From contig CANLNT010000001.1 of assembly GCA_947492825.1 (NCBI GenBank), forward strand, positions 1,364,001 to 1,428,000: DNA of 64,000 nt, read 5' to 3'. Both the position numbers and the translations under genes were made by a program. This DNA comes from an uncultured Paracoccaceae bacterium. GTDB taxonomy: Bacteria > Pseudomonadota > Alphaproteobacteria > Rhodobacterales > Rhodobacteraceae. Shown here in pieces: positions 36,792-45,271 of the stretch (positions are counted from its first letter, which is position 1; the number at the start of each line of letters is the position of its first letter). Under the pieces are notes generated by a model. That model searched no databases and was not told the origin of the DNA. It saw nothing but the letters and a program-made list of their open reading frames with translations.

Positions 36792-37414
36792 CCGACCTTG
36801 ATGCGCGCCTGACAAACACCGGGTTAGAACCAAAAGGCGACAAGCCGATCCTTTTGCTGGCCTGTGGTGCGCTGGCCCATGAAATCCTTGCCCTGCGCAG
36901 CATGAATGGCTGGACCCATCTGGACCTGCAATGTCTGCCTGCAATCTATCACAACCACCCCGAAAAGATCGTGCCGGGCATCCGGGCAGCAGTTGCGGCA
37001 CACCGCGATGACTATGACCAGATATTTGTCGTTTATGCCGACTGTGGCACCGGCGGGCAGTTGCAAGCGGCCTGCGCCGAACTTGGGGTCAGCATGATCG
37101 CCGGTCCGCACTGTTACAGCTTTTTTGAAGGCAACGCCGCCTTTGAAGCGCGAGATGAGATGACGGCCTTTTATCTGACCGACTTTCTTGTGCGCCAGTT
37201 TGATGCCTTTGTCTGGCGGCCGCTTGGGCTTGATCGGCATCCCGACCTGCGGGACATGTATTTCCGCAACTATGAACGCCTTGTTTACCAGGCGCAGACC
37301 GAGAACCCCGAGTTGACCGCAAAAGCAGAAGAGATTGCTGACCGCATGGGGCTGACATTCGAACGGCGGTTCACCGGATATGGGGATTTGGCCGAAGCGC
37401 TGCGCGTGCTTTAG
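36788..37414 (+). CDS. DUF1638 protein
   Basis: 208 residues with the family's conserved pieces: LLACGALAHEILAL at 24-37, a VVYADCGTGGQLQAAC segment, GPHCYSFFEGNAAF and YLTDFLVRQFDAFVWRPLGL. Several cysteines and histidines (C in ACGAL, ADCGTGG, GPHCY) look suited to metal or corrinoid binding. DUF1638 genes lie with corrinoid-dependent methyltransferases in methanogens and bacteria; no function is established. It is coupled to the 52-residue membrane protein and converges on sufE, sharing four bases. Confidence 0.85.
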   Translation: MTDLDARLTNTGLEPKGDKPILLLACGALAHEILALRSMNGWTHLDLQCLPAIYHNHPEKIVPGIRAAVAAHRDDYDQIFVVYADCGTGGQLQAACAELGVSMIAGPHCYSFFEGNAAFEARDEMTAFYLTDFLVRQFDAFVWRPLGLDRHPDLRDMYFRNYERLVYQAQTENPELTAKAEEIADRMGLTFERRFTGYGDLAEALRVL

Positions 37415-37818
37415 GCTTTTGCCGCGGTTTCGCGGATCCGTTCGACCATCGCGCGCAAACCGTTTGAGCGTTGTGCTGACAGATGATCGTTCAACCCAAG
37501 GCGGGCCAATTCTGCGGACGCATCTATTGCGGCGACCTCTGCCAGTGGCACATCGTTGTAAAGCGCGCGCAAGACGGCAATCAAGCCGCGCACGATCATG
37601 GCATCACTGTCACCTTGGAACCGGAACGTTGCATTGTCGGTCTTGGGCACAAGCCACACTTGACTTGCGCAGCCGTCAACCTTGGTGGCCGGAACTTTGA
37701 AGGCATCGTCTAATGGGTCCATTGCCTTGCCCAAGTCTATCACATGGCGATAGCGGTCTTCCCAGTCATCGAGAAACTCAAAGTCGTCGACGATCTCTTC
37801 AAAGGCGGCGGTGGCCAT
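37411..37818 (-). CDS. sufE: SufE family cysteine desulfuration protein
   Basis: 135 residues, accepts sulfur from the cysteine desulfurase SufS for iron-sulfur cluster assembly. The active cysteine is C50 in KVDGCASQVWL. The SufE fold length is typical. The suf operon itself is elsewhere. It converges on the DUF1638 gene with a 4-bp overlap. Confidence 0.94.
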   Translation of the reverse strand: MATAAFEEIVDDFEFLDDWEDRYRHVIDLGKAMDPLDDAFKVPATKVDGCASQVWLVPKTDNATFRFQGDSDAMIVRGLIAVLRALYNDVPLAEVAAIDASAELARLGLNDHLSAQRSNGLRAMVERIRETAAKA

Positions 37819-37938
37819 GACCTAAACTCCTGCAGCTTGTGACCGATCTAGGACGCATTGCATCAAACGTCCAGCCCGGTGCTTTTCAAGCGTCTCTAAA
37901 CCCGCTAGCTATTTGACCAGACGAGAAAAAGGTGACCC

Positions 37939-38427
37939 ATGCGCCCTGCCCTGCCCCTTGCTTTGATCGCCGTAGTGACGGCCACCGGATGCGCCCGCGT
38001 GGCAGAATCCCGTTTGAACCCGTTGAACTGGTTCGGCAGCTCGACCGCTGTTGCCAATGTGGATGCCGCCGGCAATCTGCGCCCGCTTGTGACCGCAGAG
38101 ATGGTGCGACGCGAGGTTGATGGCCGTGTGCTGATCGATTCCGTGGAAACGCTGGAAATTTCACGCAATGCGGGCGGTGCGATTGTGCGGGCAACGGGTG
38201 TCGCAGCGACGCAAGGCAGCTTTAACGCGCAGCTTGTGCCCGTGGCATTCGAGGGCGGCACATTGACCCTTGCCTTTCGGGTCGAGCAGCCGCAGGGCTT
38301 TCAGCCGCAAGGTGCGCCCAATACGCGTCGGGTGACGGTCGCGCGGGTGCTGGATGCGACGATGCTGGCCGGTGTGCGCAGTATTCGGGTGCAGGCTGCG
38401 CGAAATGCGCGGATCAGCAGCCGCTAG
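37939..38427 (+). CDS. putative lipoprotein, 162 aa
   Basis: Not recognised as a named family. A hydrophobic signal segment (MRPALPLALIAVVTATGC) ends in a likely lipobox with the acylated Cys near residue 18. The mature part contains ASTAVANVDAAGNLRPLV-like and AFRVEQPQGFQPQGAPNTRR segments and a beta-rich pattern. It is probably anchored in the outer membrane. It converges on rnd with a 4-bp overlap. Confidence 0.7.
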   Translation: MRPALPLALIAVVTATGCARVAESRLNPLNWFGSSTAVANVDAAGNLRPLVTAEMVRREVDGRVLIDSVETLEISRNAGGAIVRATGVAATQGSFNAQLVPVAFEGGTLTLAFRVEQPQGFQPQGAPNTRRVTVARVLDATMLAGVRSIRVQAARNARISSR

Positions 38428-39581
38428 CGATCGACACAGATCACTTTTGAGCCCTTCACGGCCAAAGCGACTTCGCCGTCGCATAGGCGGAGCGCGTCTT
38501 TGCCAAATACCTCTGCCCGCCAGCCCTTGAGTGCAGGGATGTCACGCTTGCCCGCAGCCAGTTGATCAAGATCCTGGGCGTTCGCAATCAGCTTTTGCGC
38601 GACCCCTTCCTGATCGGCCTTGGCCTTAAGCAGTACGCGCAGCATATCGGCAATTGCGGGGTTCACTTGCAGCTTTTCGCGGCTGTTGTCCGCCTTGGGC
38701 AATTGATCATTTGGCACAGCCATACCGGTTTGAATTGCCGCCAGTATACCGGCGGCGATGTCCCCGCGCCGCGCCTCGCGCAGCAACAGGCGCGACCGGC
38801 TCAGGTCTTTCTCGTTCTGCGGCTTGGTCGAGGCAAGCTCAACCAATGCATCGTCCTTGAAAACCCGGTTGCGTGGTATATTGCGTTCTTGCGCGTAGGT
38901 TTCGCGAAACCGCGCCAGTTCCCGCACGATCGCCAGAAACTTGCCAGAACTGGTGCGCGTCTTGACCCGCTCCCAAGCGGTCGCAGGATCAGCGGCATAT
39001 GTCTCTGGCGCGTTCAGCACGGCCATTTCTTCGGTGACCCATTTCTTGCGGCCCGATTTTTCAAGCCGCTCAGACAGGTATTCATAAATATCGCGCAGAT
39101 GCGTGACGTCGGCCAGCGCATAGGTCTTTTGCGCGTCCGTCAGCGGCCGGCGTGACCAGTCGGTGAAACGGCTGGACTTGTCCAACCCAGCCTGCGCGAT
39201 CTTACGGACCAGAGTTTCATAGCCCACCTGATCACCAAAGCCACAGACCATCGCGGCCACTTGTGTGTCAAACAAAGGTGCCGGGATCAGCCCGGCGTCG
39301 ACAAAGAAGATCTCAAGATCCTGGCGAGCCGCGTGGAAAACCTTGACCACGCCCGCATCGCGAAAAAGATCGTAAAGTGGTTCGAGCGACAGATCATCAG
39401 CTAGCGGATCAACCAGAACGGCATCGGCGCCTGCGTCATCCTGATAGGCAAGCTGCACCAAACACAGTTTCGAATAATAGGTGCGTTCCCGCAAAAACTC
39501 TGTATCGACAGTGACATAGGGGCGTTTGGCCGCCTCGGCGCAAAAGGCGGCAAGGGCATCGGTCGTGGTAATGGTCTGCAT
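38424..39581 (-). CDS. rnd: ribonuclease D
   Basis: 385 residues, 3'-5' exoribonuclease for tRNA 3' maturation. The DEDDy motifs are seen: VDTEFLRE (D and E), FHAARQDLEIFF (D) and YALADVTHL (Y and D). An HRDC domain covers about 210-290. Length is typical for the family. It begins 79 bases from the end of purN, in the same direction. Confidence 0.95.
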   Translation of the reverse strand: MQTITTTDALAAFCAEAAKRPYVTVDTEFLRERTYYSKLCLVQLAYQDDAGADAVLVDPLADDLSLEPLYDLFRDAGVVKVFHAARQDLEIFFVDAGLIPAPLFDTQVAAMVCGFGDQVGYETLVRKIAQAGLDKSSRFTDWSRRPLTDAQKTYALADVTHLRDIYEYLSERLEKSGRKKWVTEEMAVLNAPETYAADPATAWERVKTRTSSGKFLAIVRELARFRETYAQERNIPRNRVFKDDALVELASTKPQNEKDLSRSRLLLREARRGDIAAGILAAIQTGMAVPNDQLPKADNSREKLQVNPAIADMLRVLLKAKADQEGVAQKLIANAQDLDQLAAGKRDIPALKGWRAEVFGKDALRLCDGEVALAVKGSKVICVDR

Positions 39582-39660
39582 CGTGGCCTGTCATTCTTTG
39601 TGGCGCGTCACGCGCGCCTGACAATTCATAGGCGATTGCAGAGAAGTTGGGAAGGCTGCC

Positions 39661-40254
39661 CTAAGCGTCAAGTATGACAGGGGTGCGGTCCCCATTTGCA
39701 AAGCGACGCAGAACCGCAGGATAAAGTGCATGTTCCAACGGCAAGACGCGTAGGGCCAGCGTGTCAGGGGTGTCATCGGGCGCGATAGTCAACCGCGCCT
39801 GTCCAAGGATCGGGCCGTCATCGAGGTCTGCTGTCACTTCGTGCACGGTGCAACCATGATCCACATCCCCGGCATCCAGCGCCCTGGCATGGGTGTTCAG
39901 CCCTTTATGCTTTGGCAGAAGTGAGGGGTGGATGTTGAGTATCTTGCCTTGCCAATGCGTAGTGAACCCTGGTGTGAAGATGCGCATGAAACCCGCAAGG
40001 CAGATGATGTCGGGTGCCACTTCTTCCAGCCGCGCGTTCAGCGCTGCGTCAAAGGCATCACGATCGGGGAAATCCTTGTGGCTGATCGCGCTTGTGGGGA
40101 TGCCCAGATCAGCGGCCTTTTGCAGCCCGCCCGCGTCTGCATTGTTCGACAGCACAAGTACAGGCCGCGCGGGGTGGTCACCCATCATGGATTGTACCAG
40201 CGCCACCATGTTCGACCCGCCACCCGAAATCAGGATCGCGACCCTTTTGGTCAT
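39661..40254 (-). CDS. purN: phosphoribosylglycinamide formyltransferase
   Basis: 197 residues, transfers a formyl group from 10-formyl-THF to GAR in purine synthesis. The start [16 protein letters not shown] and the catalytic segments ([24 protein letters not shown] with its H, and [15 protein letters not shown] with D) are complete. It overlaps purM by four bases in the usual purM-purN order. Confidence 0.97.
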   Translation of the reverse strand: MTKRVAILISGGGSNMVALVQSMMGDHPARPVLVLSNNADAGGLQKAADLGIPTSAISHKDFPDRDAFDAALNARLEEVAPDIICLAGFMRIFTPGFTTHWQGKILNIHPSLLPKHKGLNTHARALDAGDVDHGCTVHEVTADLDDGPILGQARLTIAPDDTPDTLALRVLPLEHALYPAVLRRFANGDRTPVILDA

Positions 40255-41294
40255 GCGAGCCGACCTGCATAGCGCACGCCGGCACCGGTCGTCACATGGC
40301 CCAAGGTGTGTACTGTTTCGCCCGCGGTTTGCAGCAGGTCGGTCAGGGCAGCGGCCCGGTCCGGGGCCACGACAAGCACCATGCCAATACCTGCGTTAAA
40401 CGTCTTGAGCATCTCAGCCTCGGCCATACCGCCTTGATCGGCGAGCCAACGGAACACAGGCGGCAAGGTCCAACTGGAAAGATCGACGTCAGCACCAAGA
40501 CCATCCGGCAGGACACGCGGCAGGTTCTCGGTCAGACCACCGCCCGTAATATGCGCCAAACCATGCACTCCGCCCGCGCGCGCGGCAGCCAGCGCCTGTT
40601 TGACGTACAGGCGCGTCGGTGCCAGAAGGGCCGCGCCCAACGTACCCTCAGTGAATGGCGCATCGTCGCCCCAACCAAGGCCCGACAGATCCACGATCCG
40701 ACGGACCAGCGAATAGCCGTTAGAATGTACGCCGTCCGAGGCGAGCCCCAACAAGACGTCACCTTCCGCCACATCGTGAGGTAAATCAGCGCCGCGTTCC
40801 ATCGCACCCACTGCGAAACCGGCAAGATCAAAGTCGCCGTCATGATACATGCCGGGCATCTCTGCCGTCTCGCCACCGATCAGCGCGCAACCCGAGGCTT
40901 CGCAGCCGGCCGCAATGCCGTTGATGATGCGCGTTGCGTCGTCGATATTCAGTTTGCCGGTCGCGAAATAATCCAGGAAAAACAGCGGCTCAGCGCCCTG
41001 GCACACCAAGTCGTTGACGCACATGGCGACCAGATCAATGCCGATCGTGTCGACGTTGCCGGTATCAATTGCAATGCGCAACTTGGTGCCAACGCCATCG
41101 GTTGCCGCAACCAGTACCGGGTCTTGGTAGCCTGCGCCCTTGAGGTCAAAAAGCGCGCCGAAGCCGCCCAATCCCGCCATGACACCCGGACGCGCCGTCC
41201 GCTTGGCCGCCGGTTTGATCCGCTCTACCAGTGTGTTGCCCGCGTCGATATCGACGCCCGCCTCTGCGTAGGTCAGCCCGTTCTTGATGGTCAT
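40251..41294 (-). CDS. purM: phosphoribosylformylglycinamidine cyclo-ligase (AIR synthase)
   Basis: 347 residues, closes the imidazole ring of AIR with ATP. The N-terminus ([20 protein letters not shown]) and [13 protein letters not shown] and [11 protein letters not shown] segments are characteristic. purM and purN overlap by four bases. Transcription starts in the 160-bp gap shared with the divergent Met/Asp lipoprotein gene. Confidence 0.97.
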   Translation of the reverse strand: MTIKNGLTYAEAGVDIDAGNTLVERIKPAAKRTARPGVMAGLGGFGALFDLKGAGYQDPVLVAATDGVGTKLRIAIDTGNVDTIGIDLVAMCVNDLVCQGAEPLFFLDYFATGKLNIDDATRIINGIAAGCEASGCALIGGETAEMPGMYHDGDFDLAGFAVGAMERGADLPHDVAEGDVLLGLASDGVHSNGYSLVRRIVDLSGLGWGDDAPFTEGTLGAALLAPTRLYVKQALAAARAGGVHGLAHITGGGLTENLPRVLPDGLGADVDLSSWTLPPVFRWLADQGGMAEAEMLKTFNAGIGMVLVVAPDRAAALTDLLQTAGETVHTLGHVTTGAGVRYAGRLA

Positions 41295-41454
41295 GTCGCC
41301 CCCTTGCCAGCTTTGAGCGTCGCCTTACCGCAAGCAGCACCCACTGACCAGAGCCTGTCGCCTGCAACATTGCTTCACTGCTTTGTCAGGGCGTCGTGAT
41401 TGACAGAATGTCGCAGTCCGGTCCCTTCTGCGATGATCCAATAGGAGGGATAGT

Positions 41455-41646
41455 ATGACACGGAAACTGATTTTGACGGCCTGCGTAATTGCCGGTCTTG
41501 CCGCCTGCGAAGAACACGGCGGCATGATGAAGGATGACGCCATGATGAAGGATGGCGACGCAGCCATGATGAAGGACGGCGATGCCATGATGTCCGATGG
41601 TGCTGCGATGATGAAAGACGGCGACGCGATGATGTCGGACGGCTGA
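41455..41646 (+). CDS. Met/Asp pentapeptide-repeat (MxKDx) small lipoprotein
   Basis: 63 residues. A lipoprotein signal MTRKLILTACVIAGLAAC ends in the lipobox LAAC (Cys 18). The mature part is only a Met/Lys/Asp/Gly repeat: MMKDDA, MMKDGDAA, MMKDGDAM, MSDGAAM, MKDGDAM. Such MXKDX proteins occur in several proteobacteria without a known role. Methionine-rich strings can bind copper or silver, but nothing here proves it. AGGAGGG lies upstream of the ATG. Divergent from purM. Confidence 0.75.
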   Translation: MTRKLILTACVIAGLAACEEHGGMMKDDAMMKDGDAAMMKDGDAMMSDGAAMMKDGDAMMSDG

Positions 41647-41659
41647 CACTTTGACAATG

Positions 41660-41684
41660 TGCGAGCGATCCTTGGTCGCTCGCA
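41660..41684 (+). terminator. hairpin after the Met/Asp lipoprotein gene
   Basis: A 9-bp perfect stem (TGCGAGCGA with TCGCTCGCA) around a 7-base loop, 13 bases past the stop; no T run follows. It sits before the tRNA and may separate the two transcripts. Confidence 0.4.
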
Positions 41685-41731
41685 ACACCACTTGAAAGCA
41701 GACCCCGTTCTGATAGCAAGGGCCAGATCGG

Positions 41732-41808
41732 GGGCCTGTAGCTCAATTGGTTAGAGCAGAGCGCTCATAACGCTTTGGTTGCGGGTTCAAGTCCTGCCGG
41801 GCCTACCA
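41732..41808 (+). tRNA. tRNA with CAU anticodon (tRNA-Ile2 or elongator tRNA-Met)
   Basis: 77 bases fold as a cloverleaf: acceptor GGGCCTG with CGGGCCT, D arm GCTC/GAGC, anticodon stem GAGCG/CGCTT with loop CTCATAA (anticodon CAU), T arm GCGGG/CCTGC with loop TTCAAGT, discriminator A and an encoded CCA. Base pair 1-72 is G-U. CAU with this loop fits either lysidine-modified tRNA-Ile or elongator Met; it is not the initiator type. Which one needs a covariance-model or TilS identity check. Confidence 0.9.
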
Positions 41809-41920
41809 TCTTCGATTCTGAGGGGAAAACTGGCGATTTTTCCCATGAAATTAAGGCCATTAAGACAAAATTAACATTATTCGGTCCCATTTTTGACGTC
41901 TCTGCGGGCGACAAAATGGC

Positions 41921-42739
41921 ATGTTTCGCAAGGGCCTTCTTTGTTTAGGATTCCTGACTGCCGCGCAGACCGCGCAGGCAAACCCCTTGTCTATTGATGA
42001 TATCACCACTGTTGATGACCTTGGCTATTCTTGCATCGATGCGAAATATCTGGATGCAGAATACGATAACCCAGCGCTTGCTTTCACCCTTGCAGGCAAG
42101 GTGCGGATGCCCAGAACGTGCCTGCCAGAACCTTGCGCTCGCGCCTTGACCCAATCCGAATTATCCAACCTGACCGGGACAGAGATGGTCCTGCCCCGGT
42201 TCCAAAAGGAGTGGGACGACTATTATGCCCGCTATGCAGAGGTGTGCCGCAAGGAAACCGTACCCTTTGGTCGTCAGCAGTACAGCGCGCCGCCTTGGCC
42301 AATGACCCCAGAGGTATTTTGGACACCGCTGCTGACGCCACCTATCGTGACGGACGATCTGATCACCAATCTGGCACCGCCCTTTGGCTATAATGCACCC
42401 CCTTTCCGCCGTCCTGGCCGAACATGGACGCCCATCGTGCGGATTCCCGCGATCATCATTGCCAACCCGCCAATTGGTCCAGCGTCAGATACAGGGTCCA
42501 ATACCTGTACCGCGATTCCAGATGGCACGTCCTTTTGGGTGATCGAATCTGATCCGACCGGAAGAACCTGCCGGGCCGGTGGCGGGACGGCTGCGGGCAG
42601 TTCATCCAGCGGGTCAGGTACAACACCGACCACGCCACCCACACCTGCACCCGTGCCGGTACCACCCGCCCTGGGAATGCTTGGCAGTGTGATGGCAGCA
42701 CTGGCCCTGATGGGACGCCGTCGCCGCGCGCGCGCCTAA
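41921..42739 (+). CDS. secreted protein with VPLPA/PEP-CTERM-like sorting signal
   Basis: 272 residues. A signal peptide (MFRKGLLCLGFLTAAQTAQA) is followed by a cysteine-containing extracytoplasmic domain, a Gly/Ser then Thr/Pro-rich linker, and a C-terminal PVPVPPALGMLGS motif, hydrophobic helix and basic RRRRARA tail. That tripartite end resembles VPLPA-CTERM and PEP-CTERM signals handled by exosortases. The mature domain is not recognised and has prolines throughout residues 125-200. No exosortase is in this window. Confidence 0.7.
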   Translation: MFRKGLLCLGFLTAAQTAQANPLSIDDITTVDDLGYSCIDAKYLDAEYDNPALAFTLAGKVRMPRTCLPEPCARALTQSELSNLTGTEMVLPRFQKEWDDYYARYAEVCRKETVPFGRQQYSAPPWPMTPEVFWTPLLTPPIVTDDLITNLAPPFGYNAPPFRRPGRTWTPIVRIPAIIIANPPIGPASDTGSNTCTAIPDGTSFWVIESDPTGRTCRAGGGTAAGSSSSGSGTTPTTPPTPAPVPVPPALGMLGSVMAALALMGRRRRARA

Positions 42740-42860
42740 ACCAATCTGCCCCGATTAGGCCGATCCCAAGATTTTTCGGCATACAACTGTATACCATCTT
42801 TTCCCCGCCCGCTTTATCCGCTATGGCACGGCCAAACCATTCCAGCCGCAGAGGGACATC

Positions 42861-44069
42861 ATGTCGAAAATCAAGGTAGAGAACCCCATCGTCGAACTCG
42901 ACGGTGACGAAATGACCCGGATCATCTGGGACTTCATCAAGAAAAAGCTGATCCTTCCTTATCTCGACGTGGACCTGCTGTATTACGATCTGGGGATCGA
43001 AGCGCGCGACGAGACAAACGACCAGATCACCATTGATGCCGCCGAGAAGATCAAGGAAATCGGCGTTGGCGTAAAATGTGCGACCATCACACCCGATGAA
43101 GCCCGGGTTGAGGAATTCGGCCTCAAGAAGATGTGGCGCAGCCCCAATGGCACAATCCGCAACATCCTGGGCGGTGTGGTCTTCCGTGCCCCGATTATCT
43201 GCCAGAACGTGCCGCGCCTTGTGCCGGGCTGGACGCAACCAATCGTCATCGGCCGTCATGCCTATGGCGACCAGTACCGCGCCACCGACATGAAATTCCC
43301 CGGACCGGGCAAACTGTCTATGAAATTTGTCGGCGAAGACGGCACCGTGATGGAAGAAGAAGTCTTCGACGCACCATCATCCGGCGTCTACATGGGCATG
43401 TATAACCTTGATAAGTCGATCGAGGATTTCGCCCGCGCCTCGCTCAACTACGGTTTGAACCTTGGCTGGCCGGTTTATCTGTCGACCAAGAACACGATCC
43501 TCAAGCAATATGACGGTCAGTTCATGCTGATCTTTGAACGGATCTATCAGGAAGAGTTCAAGGACAAGTTCGAAGCCAAAGGTATCACCTATGAACACCG
43601 TCTGATTGACGACATGGTGGCCGCAGCGATGAAATGGTCGGGTGGTTTTGTCTGGGCCTGTAAAAACTACGACGGTGATGTGCAGTCGGATACTGTCGCA
43701 CAGGGCTTTGGCTCGCTTGGTCTGATGACCAGCCAACTGATGACCCCCGATGGCAAGATTGTTGAGGCCGAAGCCGCCCATGGTACCGTGACCCGACATT
43801 ACCGCCAGCACCAGAAAGGCAATGCGACGTCCACCAACTCGATCGCGTCGATCTTTGCCTGGACCGGTGGTCTGAAGCATCGCGCCAAGCTGGACGACAA
43901 CGCGCAGCTGGCAAGCTTCGCCAACACGCTGGAAAAGGTAATTGTCGATACCGTGGAAAGCGGCCACATGACCAAGGATCTGGCCCTGCTGGTCGGTCCC
44001 GATCAGAAGTGGCTGACAACCGAAGGCTTCCTTGAGAAGATTGACGAAAATCTGAACGCCGCGATGTAA
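42861..44069 (+). CDS. icd: NADP-dependent isocitrate dehydrogenase (type II, eukaryote-like)
   Basis: 402 residues, oxidises isocitrate to 2-oxoglutarate in the TCA cycle. The sequence [20 protein letters not shown], the substrate region [12 protein letters not shown] and the C-terminal [10 protein letters not shown] are characteristic of the eukaryote-like class of NADP-IDH seen in alphaproteobacteria. GAGGGA precedes the ATG. It is monocistronic and has its own terminator hairpin. Confidence 0.96.
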   Translation: MSKIKVENPIVELDGDEMTRIIWDFIKKKLILPYLDVDLLYYDLGIEARDETNDQITIDAAEKIKEIGVGVKCATITPDEARVEEFGLKKMWRSPNGTIRNILGGVVFRAPIICQNVPRLVPGWTQPIVIGRHAYGDQYRATDMKFPGPGKLSMKFVGEDGTVMEEEVFDAPSSGVYMGMYNLDKSIEDFARASLNYGLNLGWPVYLSTKNTILKQYDGQFMLIFERIYQEEFKDKFEAKGITYEHRLIDDMVAAAMKWSGGFVWACKNYDGDVQSDTVAQGFGSLGLMTSQLMTPDGKIVEAEAAHGTVTRHYRQHQKGNATSTNSIASIFAWTGGLKHRAKLDDNAQLASFANTLEKVIVDTVESGHMTKDLALLVGPDQKWLTTEGFLEKIDENLNAAM

Positions 44070-44100
44070 GATCGCGCATAGATCAAAGTGATGAATACTT

Positions 44101-44124
44101 GGGCCGTCCCTGCCGGGGCGGCCC
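44101..44124 (+). terminator. terminator-like hairpin after icd
   Basis: Ten-bp G+C stem (GGGCCGTCCC with GGGGCGGCCC, one G-T pair), loop TGCC, 31 bases after the icd stop; the following ATTTGAC is only weakly T-rich. Confidence 0.65.
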
Positions 44125-44140
44125 ATTTGACTCGTGGGCC

Positions 44141-44734
44141 CTAAAACCCGTCGTTTCCGTAAAACGCATTTTCGTACCCGCGGTTCGCCATGTCCCGCCG
44201 CACAGTGTTGATCTCATTGGCGGAGGCGTTGACCGGAACCGACGGCAAGCACCTGTCGCGCATGGCGCGAGCGGCAGCGATGGTGTTGGCGGGCACATCG
44301 CTGGAGGCCGGATCAACACCGGTGTTAAGCAGATACCACGCCTCGCAAATAAAGGCCGCGCCTTCTTCTTGCCGGATCGCCGTGCCTTTCTTGAGAAAAT
44401 CCGCGCCTGCATGGCTTGCCTCGTGGATGGCCGTGGCGCGCCCAAGAGCAGTGTCGAGCACACCATCCGATGCAAAGGCAAAGGCATTCGCCCCTGAATC
44501 ATATTCCGCATCACTGCCCTCGGCGGTCAGCCGGGCGGGTTCAAAATTGACAGCCACCCGCCCGTCGCGCAACGCATCGGACACCGCACGAAAGTGGCTG
44601 GGAAAGACATGCACGTGGCCTAGCCGAAAATTGATCGTCTGGACCGCGGGGCTGATCAGCAAATCGGCCAAACGGTGGCTGAGGGCCCTGCGCGGCATGG
44701 GAAGAGGAAAGCAGATACGATGGCGCCAGAACAT
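44141..44734 (-). CDS. hypothetical protein with an HExxH metallopeptidase-like motif
   Basis: 197 residues, family not recognised. A HEASH motif (H104, E105, H108) lies in RATAIHEASHAGADFL, and an EEGAAFICEAWY segment (E131) follows 23 residues on, the spacing of gluzincin metalloproteases. There is no signal peptide; the N-terminus MFWRHRICFPLPMPRR is basic. A zinc hydrolase role is inferred. AAAGGAC lies upstream of the ATG. Converges on icd. Confidence 0.65.
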   Translation of the reverse strand: MFWRHRICFPLPMPRRALSHRLADLLISPAVQTINFRLGHVHVFPSHFRAVSDALRDGRVAVNFEPARLTAEGSDAEYDSGANAFAFASDGVLDTALGRATAIHEASHAGADFLKKGTAIRQEEGAAFICEAWYLLNTGVDPASSDVPANTIAAARAMRDRCLPSVPVNASANEINTVRRDMANRGYENAFYGNDGF

Positions 44735-44872
44735 GACGTGTCCTTTCTGTGAAGGGTCAAAGGTCTCTTGGATTTGGATCTATCAATGATTGCCGCAGAC
44801 TGGCATCGTCTCGTATCCGATGCGAAGTCAGGAAAGCCTGACCAGACCCCACGTCACAAACGGACATTGCCC

Positions 44873-45202
44873 ATGACTTACCTGTATCTATTCGTCGCAG
44901 TCGCCGCCGAAACAATCGGCACCACGGCACTACAAGCCAGCCAGCAGTTCACCAAACCACTGCCCTCAATCGTGGTGGTGGTGTCATATGCACTGGCATT
45001 CTATCTGCTGTCGCTGACATTGCGCACGTTGCCGGTGGGGATCATGTATGCCATCTGGTCGGGATTGGGCATCGTACTGATCGCACTGATCGGCTACGCC
45101 GTCTTTGGTCAGAAACTTGATGGCCCAGCCATTCTGGGCATCGCACTGATCCTTGCAGGCATACTGGTGATCCACCTCTTTTCAGCGACGACGCGGCACT
45201 AG
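44873..45202 (+). CDS. SMR family multidrug efflux protein
   Basis: 109 residues, four membrane segments, starting MTYLYLFVAVAAETIGTT with the essential membrane glutamate E13. A homolog of EmrE/QacE that exchanges protons for cationic drugs as a dimer. The ATG at 44873 gives the standard length; an in-frame ATG upstream at 44768 would add an unnatural 35-residue head. It starts 139 bases from the divergent HExxH gene. Confidence 0.9.
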   Translation: MTYLYLFVAVAAETIGTTALQASQQFTKPLPSIVVVVSYALAFYLLSLTLRTLPVGIMYAIWSGLGIVLIALIGYAVFGQKLDGPAILGIALILAGILVIHLFSATTRH

Positions 45203-45271
45203 GCAAATCAGGGCTGGCCTTTGCGCGCGCCCCGCGTTATCCGCGCGGCAACTCCGCAAAAGGGCAGACCA

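Noticed and set aside
41523-41646. Direct repeats resembling a CRISPR or minisatellite
   Set aside because: The repeats are in-frame codons of the MMKDGD lipoprotein with no spacers, so a coding repeat is the simpler reading.
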